The notes beneath the pieces were generated by a model, which made no database searches, was not told where the DNA came from, and was given only the letters and a program-made list of their open reading frames with translations. From Denitromonas sp. (GTDB lineage Bacteria > Pseudomonadota > Gammaproteobacteria > Burkholderiales > Rhodocyclaceae): a stretch of 64,000 nt of DNA. Positions 9,644-18,183 of this stretch are shown here, one piece after another. The stretch lies in NCBI RefSeq assembly GCF_034676725.1, contig NZ_JAUCBR010000004.1, positions 4,597,464 through 4,661,463 of the forward strand, given 5' to 3'. The position numbers and the translations under genes are program-made. Numbering within the stretch: the first letter of the stretch is position 1; each line of letters starts with the position of its first letter.

Positions 9644-10069
9644 TTACTTGATGATCTTGAGGTGGCTGCGGCCTGCGGCCGGCTTGTCGCCGCCCGACGG
9701 TGGCGGCGTCGGTTCATCCGGCGCGTCGTCGGCATCCTCGACCGTGGCGCCCTCGAAAACCTCGGGCTCGAACGCCATGCCGTGACCGTTTTCCTGGGCA
9801 TACACCGCCAGCACATTGGCGACGGGGATCCGCACCCACTGCGCCACACCGCCAAAACGCGCCTGGAACTGGATCATGTCATTGCCCATGTCCAGCTGGT
9901 GCGTGGCGTCGAAACTGACATCCAGCACGATCTGGCCTTCGCGCGCCGTCCCGGGCGGGATGCGCACATGCTCGTCGGCCACGGCAGCGAGATAGGGCGT
10001 AAAGCCCTGGTCCGTGCACCAGGCATGGATGGCGCGAATCAGGTAAGGCTTGGTGGAGACTTCAGACAT
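9644..10069 (-). CDS. sspB: ClpXP protease specificity-enhancing factor SspB
   Basis: The 141-residue protein has the SspB fold region (KPYLIRAIHAWCTDQGFTPY, IVLDVSFDATHQLDMGND, IQFQARFGGV) and a disordered acidic/Pro tail ending in a basic-hydrophobic ClpX-docking peptide (RSHLKIIK, compare the XB motif of E. coli SspB). It delivers ssrA-tagged and other substrates to ClpXP. ATG 10069 is preceded by AGGAAG; the frame is open 54 nt further up but without homology. It lies directly downstream of sspA, the usual pairing. Confidence 0.92.
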   Translation of the reverse strand: MSEVSTKPYLIRAIHAWCTDQGFTPYLAAVADEHVRIPPGTAREGQIVLDVSFDATHQLDMGNDMIQFQARFGGVAQWVRIPVANVLAVYAQENGHGMAFEPEVFEGATVEDADDAPDEPTPPPSGGDKPAAGRSHLKIIK

Positions 10070-10126
10070 AAGACTTCCTGCAACACACGCCCGGGGCGGC
10101 CGCCAGGCCGACCCCGGGGGCATGAA

Positions 10127-10723
10127 TCAACGACGCATGACCTTCTCGGACGGCGTCAGCGAATCGATGAAACCCTGACGGCTGAACACCCGCTCGGCGT
10201 ACTTCATGAGCGGCGCGGCGGCCTTGGGCAAGTCGATGCCGTAGTGCTCCAGGCGCCACAGCAGCGGCGCGACGGCCACGTCGAGCATCGAGAAGTCGTC
10301 GCCGAGCATGAACTTCTGGTTGGCGAACATCGGTGCCAGCTGGGTCAGCTGCTCGCGCACCTGGGCACGCACCTTGTCGGCGCCCTTCTGGTTCTTCTCC
10401 AGCAGATCGATGCCGGCGAACAGCTCCTGCTCGAAGGTGTGCAGGAACTGGCGGGCACGCGCGCGCATGATCGGGTCGGGCGGCATCAGCTGCGGATGCG
10501 GGAAGCGCTCGTCGATGTACTCGTTGATGATGTTGGCCTCGTGCAGCACCAGGTCGCGATCGACCAGCACCGGCACGCGGTTGTAGGGATTGATCACGGC
10601 GATGTCTTCAGGCTTGTGGTCGAGATCGACATCGATCACCTGAAAATCCATGCCTTTTTCAAAGAGCACGATCCGGCAGCGGTGGCTGAACGGGTCCGTC
10701 GTACCGGAATACAGATTCATCAT
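10127..10723 (-). CDS. sspA: Stringent starvation protein A homologue (glutathione S-transferase fold)
   Basis: The 198-residue protein starts MMNLYSGTTDPFSHRCRIVL, the thioredoxin-like N-terminal domain of SspA, and continues with a GST-like helical domain (HEANIINEYIDERFPHPQLM). SspA binds RNA polymerase and alters transcription during starvation or acid stress. The start could be either of two adjacent ATG codons (10723 or 10720), with GGAG about 11 nt upstream. Downstream of petC and upstream of sspB, the conserved beta/gammaproteobacterial order. Confidence 0.92.
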   Translation of the reverse strand: MMNLYSGTTDPFSHRCRIVLFEKGMDFQVIDVDLDHKPEDIAVINPYNRVPVLVDRDLVLHEANIINEYIDERFPHPQLMPPDPIMRARARQFLHTFEQELFAGIDLLEKNQKGADKVRAQVREQLTQLAPMFANQKFMLGDDFSMLDVAVAPLLWRLEHYGIDLPKAAAPLMKYAERVFSRQGFIDSLTPSEKVMRR

Positions 10724-10750
10724 GACAGTAACAGCTCCATGAATGCTGAA

Positions 10751-10817
10751 CGCCGCATGCCCAAAGGCATACGGCGCCAATGATCATCGGAGGCCGCCGG
10801 CGGCGGCCCGCCGATCA
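10751..10817. terminator. Two hairpins between petC and sspA
   Basis: A stem CGCCGCATGCC / GGCATACGGCG (10751-10776) and a longer imperfect GC-rich stem TGATCATCGG...CCGATCA (10781-10817), the latter overlapping the petC stop. No clear T run follows, so termination here is plausible but partial read-through into sspA-sspB is possible. Confidence 0.4.
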
Positions 10818-11582
10818 GTGAATGTCTTTCCAGTAGTTCTTCTTGAGCGCGTAGCTCAGGACGAACAAACCGGCCAGGAAAATCAGCACGATGACGCCGA
10901 TGCTCTTGCGCTTCTCGGCCATCGGCTCACCCATCCAGACCAGGAAGGAGACGAGGTCGGCGACGGTCTTGTCGTATTCCTCGGCCGACTGGACGCCCGG
11001 CTTGACGAGTTCAAGCGACACTTCCTTGATCTTGCCGCCGTGGCCGTCGTCCTTCTCTTCGACATGGCCCACTTGCTCGCCCTGCAGTTCCCACAGCACA
11101 TGGGGCATGCCGACGTTCTCGAAGACCTTGTTGTTCCAGCCGGTGGGGCGGTTCGGGTCGCGATAGAACTGGCGCAGGTAGGTATACAGCCAGTCGGCGC
11201 CGCTGCCGAATTCGGACGAGCGGGCACGCGCCACCAGGGTCAGGTCGGGCGGTGCCGCACCGAACCAGGCCTTGCCGTTGTCGCGCGTCATGGCGATCTT
11301 CATCTGCTCGCCGATCTTGTCGGCGGTAAACAGCAGGTTGTCCTTGATCAGATCCTCGGACAAACCGATGTCTTTCAGACGGTTGTAACGCACGAAGCTG
11401 GCGCTGTGGCAGTTCAGGCAGTAGTTGATGAACACCTTGGCGCCGTTCTGCAGGGCGGCCGGATCAGTACTCACCGGCGCCTTGTCCAGATGCAGCGCGG
11501 CACCCGCGGCCATCGCCACGACCGGCGCAAACAGAGCGGCCGCGAACAGGCGCTTCACGAATTTCATTGCACGCGTTTTCAT
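10815..11582 (-). CDS. petC: Cytochrome c1, bc1 complex subunit
   Basis: The 255-residue haem protein of the ubiquinol-cytochrome c oxidoreductase has an N-terminal signal/anchor (KRLFAAALFAPVVAMAAGA), the haem-binding motif CLNCH at 55-59, a likely Met axial ligand in NVGMPHVLW and a C-terminal membrane anchor (IGVIVLIFLAGLFVLSYAL). ATG 11582 overlaps the petB stop as TGATG, so translation is coupled; ATG 11567 is a possible alternative. Third gene of petABC. Confidence 0.95.
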   Translation of the reverse strand: MKTRAMKFVKRLFAAALFAPVVAMAAGAALHLDKAPVSTDPAALQNGAKVFINYCLNCHSASFVRYNRLKDIGLSEDLIKDNLLFTADKIGEQMKIAMTRDNGKAWFGAAPPDLTLVARARSSEFGSGADWLYTYLRQFYRDPNRPTGWNNKVFENVGMPHVLWELQGEQVGHVEEKDDGHGGKIKEVSLELVKPGVQSAEEYDKTVADLVSFLVWMGEPMAEKRKSIGVIVLIFLAGLFVLSYALKKNYWKDIH

Positions 11583-12853
11583 CAGGAAGTCACCCTTTCC
11601 GGTTCGGGTTTGCATTTATCCAACTTGCTGTACCAGGGCATCAGCAGGAAGAACGCGAAGTACAGCACCGAGCAGATCTGCGTCGTACGGTCCTTGATGC
11701 CACCGTTGTCAGGCGGCTGCACCCCCAGGTAACCGAGGATGAAGAAGACGATCACGAACAGCACCAGCGCGGCCTTGAAGATCGGGCCCTTGTAGCGGAT
11801 CGACTTGACCGGGCTGCGGTCGAGCCACGGCAGGAAGGCGAAGATCACCACCCCGGCGCCCATCGCAATCACACCCCAGAACTTGGCGTCGAGACCAAAC
11901 AGCGGATAGGTCACGGCGCGCAGCAGCGAGTAGAACGGGGTGAAGTACCACACCGGCGCAATGTGCGGCGGGGTAACCAGCGGGTCGGCCGGCAGGAAGT
12001 TGTTGTACTCGAGGAAGTAGCCGCCGCCCTCGGGAGCGAAGAACATCACCGCCGAGAACACGATCAGGAAGCCGACCACGCCGACGATATCCTTCACCGT
12101 GTAGTACGGGTGGAACGGAATGCCGTCGAGCGGGATGCCGTTGGCGTCCTTCTTCTTCTTGATTTCCACCCCGTCCGGGTTGTTGGAGCCGACTTCGTGC
12201 AGGGCCACGATGTGGGCCAGCACCAGGCCGATCAGCACCAGCGGCACGGCGATGACGTGGAAGGAGAAGAAGCGGTTCAGGGTGGCGTCCGAGACGACGA
12301 AGTCACCACGGATGACCAGCGCCAGGTCCGGGCCGATCACCGGGATGGCCGAGAACAGGTTCACGATCACCTGGGCACCCCAGAACGACATCTGGCCCCA
12401 GGGCAGCAGATAGCCCATGAAGGCTTCGGCCATCAGCGCCAGGAAGATACCCACGCCGAACAGCCAGATCAGCTCGCGCGGCTTGCGGTACGAACCGTAG
12501 AGCAGGCCACGGAACATGTGCAGGTACACCACCACGAAGAACGCCGAGGCGCCGGTGGAGTGCATGTAGCGGATCAGCCAGCCGCCCGGCACGTCGCGCA
12601 TGATGTACTCGACCGCCGCGAAGGCCACCGGCACGCCAGAGGCGTTCAGCGATGCGTCGGGCTTGTAGTGCATGACCAGGAAAATGCCGGTCACGATCTG
12701 GATCACCAGCACCAGCAGGGCCAGCGAGCCGAAGAAGTACCAGAAGTTGAAGTTCTTGGGCGCGTAGTACTCGGACAGATGCGCCTTCCAGGTCGACGTC
12801 AGCGGGAAACGCTCATCGACCCAGTTCAGCAGGGCTTGAGATTTTGTGGTCAT
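11582..12853 (-). CDS. petB: Cytochrome b, bc1 complex subunit
   Basis: The 423-residue multi-pass membrane protein carries the two b-type haems. The four His ligands are at 98, 112, 199 and 214. The second pair has 14 residues between the ligands, as in several beta/gammaproteobacterial sequences. The quinol-oxidation motif appears as PVWYF (in place of PEWY), also usual for this group. C-terminal helices follow an inserted loop rich in Lys (EIKKKKDANG). It starts 3 bp after the Rieske gene stop. Confidence 0.96.
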   Translation of the reverse strand: MTTKSQALLNWVDERFPLTSTWKAHLSEYYAPKNFNFWYFFGSLALLVLVIQIVTGIFLVMHYKPDASLNASGVPVAFAAVEYIMRDVPGGWLIRYMHSTGASAFFVVVYLHMFRGLLYGSYRKPRELIWLFGVGIFLALMAEAFMGYLLPWGQMSFWGAQVIVNLFSAIPVIGPDLALVIRGDFVVSDATLNRFFSFHVIAVPLVLIGLVLAHIVALHEVGSNNPDGVEIKKKKDANGIPLDGIPFHPYYTVKDIVGVVGFLIVFSAVMFFAPEGGGYFLEYNNFLPADPLVTPPHIAPVWYFTPFYSLLRAVTYPLFGLDAKFWGVIAMGAGVVIFAFLPWLDRSPVKSIRYKGPIFKAALVLFVIVFFILGYLGVQPPDNGGIKDRTTQICSVLYFAFFLLMPWYSKLDKCKPEPERVTS

Positions 12854-12856
12854 GAC

Positions 12857-13450
12857 TTATGCCGTCCCATCTTCGCCAATCAGGATCTTGGTGTCCGCCA
12901 GGTATTTGTGCGGCGGAATGTCCAGGTTCGTCGGGGCCGGCTTGCCGGCATACACCCGGGCGGCCAGGTCGAAGGTCGAACCGTGGCAGGGGCACAGGAA
13001 GCCGCCGGGCCAATCGTCGCCCAGGCCGCTGGCCGCACCGATCTTGAACTTCTGGGACGGAGAACAGCCCAGATGCGTACAGATGCCGATGGTCACCAGG
13101 AACTCGGGCTTGATCGAACGCGCCTTGTTCTTGGCGTACTCGGGCTGAACCGATTTTTCCGACGCCGGATCGGCCAGCTGGTCGTCCAGCTTGTCCAGCG
13201 TGGCCAGCATTTCTTCGGTGCGACGCAGGATCCACACCGGCTTGCCTTGCCACTCGACGGTCATCATCTCGCCCGGCGCAAGCTTGCTGACGTCGGCCTC
13301 GACCGGCGCACCCGCTGCCTTGGCGCGCTCCGACGGTGTCAGGCTGGCGACGAACGGTACGGCTGTCGCCGCCGCTGCCGCGCCACCTGCGACCGACGTG
13401 GCCAGCAACAACTGCCGACGGCCACTGTCCATCTTTTCATCAACGCTCAT
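12857..13450 (-). CDS. petA: Rieske iron-sulfur protein, bc1 complex subunit
   Basis: The 197-residue protein begins with a twin-arginine type signal anchor (SGRRQLLLATSVAGG). It contains the Rieske cluster motifs CTHLGC (Cys124, His126, Cys129) and CPCHGS (Cys153, His156) that hold the 2Fe-2S centre. It transfers electrons from quinol to cytochrome c1. First gene of the petABC operon, which is transcribed leftwards. Confidence 0.96.
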   Translation of the reverse strand: MSVDEKMDSGRRQLLLATSVAGGAAAAATAVPFVASLTPSERAKAAGAPVEADVSKLAPGEMMTVEWQGKPVWILRRTEEMLATLDKLDDQLADPASEKSVQPEYAKNKARSIKPEFLVTIGICTHLGCSPSQKFKIGAASGLGDDWPGGFLCPCHGSTFDLAARVYAGKPAPTNLDIPPHKYLADTKILIGEDGTA

Positions 13451-13680
13451 GAGCCATTTCCCCGCAAAAAGGAAGCAAAAATTCTAGATACAAAAAACCG
13501 CGAAAGTATAACGAATATGGCACCGCAGAAAAACCCCGATCTTTCTAAACGCTTTTCAATCAACGGCTTGCAAAGCACGGCACTGGGCTTTCTTGACTCA
13601 GATCAGCTCAAATCTGGGCAAAAATGGTGCAGAACAGCATCACCTCTCGCTAATTTTCACCCCGCCACCGGCCGCGCCGC
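13451..13680. promoter_or_regulatory. AT-richer region with the probable petABC promoter
   Basis: This gap between petA and the CoA-transferase gene is more AT-rich than its surroundings. On the minus strand a TATACT hexamer (13505-13510) lies about 55 bp upstream of petA and could be a -10 box, but no good -35 partner was found. No gene is supported here. Confidence 0.35.
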
Positions 13681-14875
13681 TCAAACCACCCCCGCGTCAC
13701 GCAGGCGCCGGATCGCGTCCCCGGCGAAGCCAAGCCGCGCCAGAACGCTGTCGGTGTGCTCACCCAGCGCCGGCCCCACCCACGCGGTGGCACCGGGCGT
13801 GGCCGTCAACCTGGGGATCACCGCCGGGATAGCCAGCGACGCGCCATCGGGCAGCCGCACCCGCTCGATCATCTGCCGGGCCAGGTACTGCGGATCGGTG
13901 AACATGTCGGCCACCGAGTAGATGTTGGAGACCGGCACATCGGCCGCCTTGAGGGTATCGAGCACGACCTGCCCGTCATGGCGACCGACCCAGTCGTCGA
14001 TGACGCCATAGATCTCCGCCGCCCGGGCATCACGGCCGGCATTGTCCGCCAGCGAGGGGTCATTCGCCAGATCGTGCCGGCCGACCGCCGCCATCAGGCG
14101 CTTGAAGATCGCATCGCCGTTGCCGCCGATGATGATGTGCTTGCCGTCGCGGGCGGTGTGGGTGTTCGACGGGGTGATGCCGGGCATGACATTGCCGGTG
14201 CGCTCCCGGATGAAGCCGTAGTGGTCGAACTCCGGCACCATGCTCTCCATCATCGCGAACACGGCCTCGTACAAGGCCACATCCACCACCTGCCCCGACC
14301 CGCCCGCCACCTCGCGATGGCGCAAGGCCATCATCGCACCGAGCGCTGCCCACAAGGCGGCGATCGAATCGCCGATGGAGATGCCGGTCTTGACCGGCGG
14401 CAGGTCCGGATCGCCGGTGATGTAGCGCAACCCGCCCATCGATTCGCCAATGGCGCCAAAGCCGGGCTGGTCGCGATACGGCCCGGTCTGGCCAAAGCCC
14501 GACAGGCGCACCATGACCAGGCCGGGGTTGTCGGCACGCAGCACCTCCCAGCCCAGGCCCAGCTTTTCCATCACGCCGGGGCGGAAATTCTCGACCACGA
14601 TATCGGCATCCGCGACCAGGCGCCGGGCGATGTTCGACGCCCTCGGACGACTTCAGGTTCAGCGTCACCGACTGCTTGTTGCGCGCCTGGACATACCACC
14701 ACAGCGAGGTATCGCCGTGCAGCTTGCGCCACTTGCGCAGCGGGTCGCCGGTGCCCGGGGTTTCGATCTTGATGACCTCGGCGCCGAACTCGGCCAGGAT
14801 GCGGGTGCAGAACGGGCCGGCAATCAGCGTGCCGAACTCGATCACCCGTACGCCCTGCAAGGGCTTGTCGCTCAT
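13681..14875 (-). pseudogene. Class III CoA-transferase (CaiB/BaiF/Frc family), with a one-base frameshift
   Basis: The two reading frames together encode one CoA-transferase of about 397 residues. The first frame runs from ATG 14875 (MSDKPLQGVRVIEFGTLIAG, IETPGTGDPLRKWR, QSVTLNLKSSEGV); the second takes over with IARRLVADADIVVENFRPG and continues to the stop at 13681 (VVDVALYEAVFAMMESM holds the expected catalytic Asp). The switch lies at 14632-14638 and needs one base removed: GTTCGAC read as GTCGAC gives SSEGVDIARRL. Family III enzymes move CoA between carboxylic acids; the substrate cannot be told. Because only one base is wrong and the rest is intact, this may be a sequencing error. It lies 43 bp from recR on the same strand. 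Confidence 0.8.
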
Positions 14876-14918
14876 GTGAGGCGCCGTCCTGCCGTCGGGA
14901 TCAGCCACGGCACCGCAC

Positions 14919-15512
14919 TCAGACCGACCGCCGTTCGATCAGCGCCTGGGCGATGGTGCCGATATCGGTGTGCTCCAGCTCGCCGCCCACCGGCACGCCA
15001 CGCGCAATCCGGCTGACCTTGAGACCCCGGGCGCGCATCAGTTCGCCCACGGTATGCGCCGTCACCTCGCCTTCATTGGTGAAATTGGTGGCCAGGATCA
15101 CTTCTTCGACCTCGCCATCGGTCGCGCGCTCGACCAGCTTCTCGAGCTTGAGCTCACGCGGGCCGATGCCGTCGAGCGGCGACATTCGCCCCATCAGCAC
15201 GTAGTACATGCCCTCGAAGGCGTGGGTCTGCTCCATCATGGCCAGATCCGACGGCATCTCGACCACGCACAGCAAGCGCCGGTCGCGCTGCGGGTTGGCG
15301 CAGCGCTGGCAGATCTCGTCTTCGGTGAAGGTGTTGCAGCGCGCGCAGTGGCGCAACACCTCCAGCGCCTTGCCCAGCGCGCCGGCCAGCCGTGCGGCAC
15401 CGCGCTGGTCACGCTGCAGCAGGTGGTAGGCCATGCGCTGGGCGGACTTCGGCCCGACACCGGGCAGGCAGCGCAGCGCTTCGATGAGGGCGTCGAGGGT
15501 GGACGGCGTCAT
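14919..15512 (-). CDS. recR: Recombination mediator protein RecR
   Basis: The 197-residue protein has the RecR layout: helix-hairpin-helix (LPGVGPKSAQRMAYHLL), zinc finger with Cys56, Cys59, Cys68 and Cys71, and a Toprim domain (LCVVEMPSDLAMMEQT, ILATNFTNEGE). It acts with RecF/RecO in loading RecA at gaps. It lies downstream of ybaB and dnaX, the classical dnaX-ybaB-recR order. Confidence 0.96.
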   Translation of the reverse strand: MTPSTLDALIEALRCLPGVGPKSAQRMAYHLLQRDQRGAARLAGALGKALEVLRHCARCNTFTEDEICQRCANPQRDRRLLCVVEMPSDLAMMEQTHAFEGMYYVLMGRMSPLDGIGPRELKLEKLVERATDGEVEEVILATNFTNEGEVTAHTVGELMRARGLKVSRIARGVPVGGELEHTDIGTIAQALIERRSV

Positions 15513-15592
15513 GGATGTTGGCGGGAAATCCGCAATGGGTCATTGGTGGCGGCACGAGCCCCCATGCCAACGAACCATCACGAATCACCGCA

Positions 15593-15916
15593 TCAGAACG
15601 GCATCTTGAAGCCGGGGGGCAGGTTCAGCCCGGCGGAAAAGCCGGCCATCTTTTCCTGGCTGGTGGCCTCCACGCGACGCACCGCGTCATTGACCGCAGC
15701 GGCCAGCAGGTCTTCGAGCATTTCGCGGTCGTCCATCACCGACGCGTCGATCTGCACACGGCGCACATCGTGCTTGCAGGTCATGGTCACCTTGACCATG
15801 CCGGCGCCGGCCTGGCCTTCAACCTCGATGGCCGCCAGCTCTTCCTGCGCCTTCTGCATGTTTTCCTGCATCTTCTGGGCCTGCTTCATCAGGCCCGCAA
15901 TACCGCCCTTCATCAT
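15593..15916 (-). CDS. ybaB: Nucleoid-associated protein YbaB/EbfC
   Basis: The 107-residue protein starts MMKGGIAGLMKQAQKMQENM, the typical N-terminus, and includes the conserved core KVTMTCKHDVRRVQID. It forms dimers that bind DNA. ATG 15916 is chosen because GGAG lies 9 nt upstream. It sits 29 bp after the dnaX stop. Confidence 0.95.
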   Translation of the reverse strand: MMKGGIAGLMKQAQKMQENMQKAQEELAAIEVEGQAGAGMVKVTMTCKHDVRRVQIDASVMDDREMLEDLLAAAVNDAVRRVEATSQEKMAGFSAGLNLPPGFKMPF

Positions 15917-15945
15917 GGTGCTTTTCTCCAGTGCAATCCGGTGTG

Positions 15946-17793
15946 TCACAAGGGGCGTACCGACGCTTCCTGCAAGGTGGCGTCGAAACGCTCGATCATT
16001 TCCTGTACGAAAGGATCCTGCTCCAGCGAGGCGATGGCCTGGGCCATGCGCGCCTGGCGTGTTGCTGCATCGCGCTGCGCGGGGGTTTCGCCCTCGATGC
16101 CGCCGATCTCGATATCGAGCTTCACGGGGCGGTCGAAGTGGCGGTCGATCTCGGCCTGCAGGCGCTCGAGATTGCCGCGGTTCATGGCGATCAGGTGCCG
16201 GTGCGCCTCGCTCAGGCGCAAGCGGATGCTGCCCTCGGCCATGCCCAGCCACTCGCAATGCTGCGCCAGCTCGCGCACCAGGCCCTTCAGGCCCAGCTCG
16301 ACGATCAGCCCGTGCCAGTCGATGTCGCCCGACGGCACCGCACTTGTCGCCCGGGGCGGCGCTGGCGGCGCGGGTGGTGATGCAGCAGCCGGCTCGTCGG
16401 CGGGCGGGCCGGACGGCCCCGCATCGGTCGAGCGCGCGTGCGCCTCTTCTGGCAGATCTTCCCACGGCGGCACATCGCCGCGCGCCGCCGGTGGTGTCGG
16501 CCCAGGCGGTGTGGCTTCAGCGGGGGCGGGGGCTGGCGCCGACGCGGCGGGGCGTGGCGCGATGGGTTCGACCGCCGGCGGGGGCGCCGCGACCGCGGGC
16601 CGGCTCGGCGCCGCCGACGTCGAGGCCTGGCTCGTTGCGGCGGGCGCGGGGCGGCCCGCTGTGCGCGCCGCGGCGACCGGGGCGTTGCCGCCGCCGGCCA
16701 GCGGCGCCGCCTGGGCGGGCCGGAAGGCATGCAGGCGCAGCAGGGTCATGACGAAACCGGCCGGCTCGTCCGGGGCCAGCGGCAATTCATCGCGGCCATG
16801 GATGGCAATCTGGTAGGCCAGTTGCAGGAACTCCGGGTCGAAGGCGTCGACATACGGCTGCAGGCGGGCGCGCTCGACCTCGTCGGCAATCGCGCCCGGC
16901 GCGAACTGGAACACGGCAATGCGTTGCAGCAGCGAGGCCAGCGCCTGCAGTGCGGCATCGAAGGACAGGCTGCGCGCATCCATGGCCTCGGCCACCGCCA
17001 GCATGGCCGACACATCGTTGCCGACCAGCCCGTCGAGGATCTCGAACAGGTGGTCTTCGCCGACCGAACCGAGCATGGCCTGCACGCCCGCCTCCTCGAC
17101 CTTGCCCGCGCCATGGGCGATGGCCTGGTCGAGCAGCGACAGCGCATCGCGCATCGAGCCGCTGGCGCCCTTGGCGATGTGCCGCAGCGCGGGGGGATCA
17201 AAGGGAATGCTTTCGGTCTCGAGAATGCGCGACAGGTGCTCGACGATATGCCCCGGCGGCATCTGCTTGAGGTTGAACTGCAGGCAGCGCGACAGCACCG
17301 TGACCGGGATCTTCTGCGGATCGGTGGTGGCGAGGATGAACTTGATGTGTTCGGGCGGCTCCTCCAGCGTCTTCAACATGGCGTTGAAGGCAGAGTTGGA
17401 GAGCATGTGCACTTCGTCGATCACATACACCTTGAAGCGGCCGCGGGTGGGCGCATACACGGCGTTTTCGAGCAACTGGCGCATCTCGTCCACCCGCGTG
17501 TTGGTGGCCGCGTCGACCTCCAGCAGATCGACGAACCGCCCGGCGTCGATCTCCTGGCAGGACGCGCACACGCCGCAGGGCGTCGGCGTCACGCCGGTCT
17601 CGCAGTTGAGCGCCTTGGCCAGGATTCGCGCAATGGTGGTCTTGCCCACCCCGCGCGTGCCGGTAAACAGATAAGCGTGGTGAAGGCGACCAGTCTCGAG
17701 GGCGTGCGTCAGCGCGCGGACGACGTGCTCCTGCCCCACGAGGGTGTCGAAACTCTTGGGGCGCCACTTGCGCGCGAGGACCTGATAACTCAT
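15946..17793 (-). CDS. dnaX: DNA polymerase III subunit tau/gamma
   Basis: The 615-residue clamp-loader ATPase has Walker A GTRGVGKT (45-52), zinc-binding Cys64, 73, 76 and 79, Walker B DEVH (126-129) and the SRC arginine finger (TVLSRCLQFNL). An Ala/Pro-rich linker (about 365-480) leads to the tau-specific C-terminal domain. No A6G slippery site was seen, so there is no sign of the E. coli type frameshift that makes gamma. No Shine-Dalgarno sequence precedes ATG 17793; TAGAAT lies 6 nt upstream. Confidence 0.95.
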   Translation of the reverse strand: MSYQVLARKWRPKSFDTLVGQEHVVRALTHALETGRLHHAYLFTGTRGVGKTTIARILAKALNCETGVTPTPCGVCASCQEIDAGRFVDLLEVDAATNTRVDEMRQLLENAVYAPTRGRFKVYVIDEVHMLSNSAFNAMLKTLEEPPEHIKFILATTDPQKIPVTVLSRCLQFNLKQMPPGHIVEHLSRILETESIPFDPPALRHIAKGASGSMRDALSLLDQAIAHGAGKVEEAGVQAMLGSVGEDHLFEILDGLVGNDVSAMLAVAEAMDARSLSFDAALQALASLLQRIAVFQFAPGAIADEVERARLQPYVDAFDPEFLQLAYQIAIHGRDELPLAPDEPAGFVMTLLRLHAFRPAQAAPLAGGGNAPVAAARTAGRPAPAATSQASTSAAPSRPAVAAPPPAVEPIAPRPAASAPAPAPAEATPPGPTPPAARGDVPPWEDLPEEAHARSTDAGPSGPPADEPAAASPPAPPAPPRATSAVPSGDIDWHGLIVELGLKGLVRELAQHCEWLGMAEGSIRLRLSEAHRHLIAMNRGNLERLQAEIDRHFDRPVKLDIEIGGIEGETPAQRDAATRQARMAQAIASLEQDPFVQEMIERFDATLQEASVRPL

Positions 17794-18183
17794 GGCCGGA
17801 TTCTAGCAGAGGCGGCGCTTTCGCCGGCAGTGTCGGCGGGGTCTGATTCATAGCGACACGCTACTCGCTGGATTGCATCAATTCATTTTGCCAATCACTC
17901 GCCGCTCACTATGCTCAAGACACGACCCCATTGGAGTGCCCCTCATGCGCACGATGCCCCCGGATTGGCGGCGCGCCCTGCTGCAGGCCATGGCCTGGTA
18001 TGCACTCGGCCATTGAGGCCTGGTGCGCCAGATGCCACCGCCGCCTGATGCCGCACGACACAACCGGCCTCACTCCGGCCTTTCGATTTGTAACGACTAT
18101 GGATCACTTAGTTTTTTATCGTTGGACGCTATTAATCGGCGTTTGGCAGACTACAGACATCATCCCTTTGACCGGAGAACGCC
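17794..18183. other. Intergenic region between dnaX and the ZIP gene
   Basis: No established gene is seen in this 390-bp gap. A short frame on the plus strand, 17945-18016 (23 codons, MRTMPPDWRRALLQAMAWYA plus three residues), has GGAG 8 nt before its ATG and could encode a small peptide, but nothing else supports it. The AT-rich part near 18100-18170 probably carries the promoter of the ZIP gene. Confidence 0.35.

Noticed and set aside
11567..13921. 784-codon plus-strand frame opposite petABC
   Set aside because: The minus strand carries three intact bc1 genes with all haem and cluster ligands; the plus frame has none.
15946..17793. Programmed frameshift in dnaX producing a gamma subunit
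   Set aside because: No A6G or similar slippery site was found in the expected region after the third domain.
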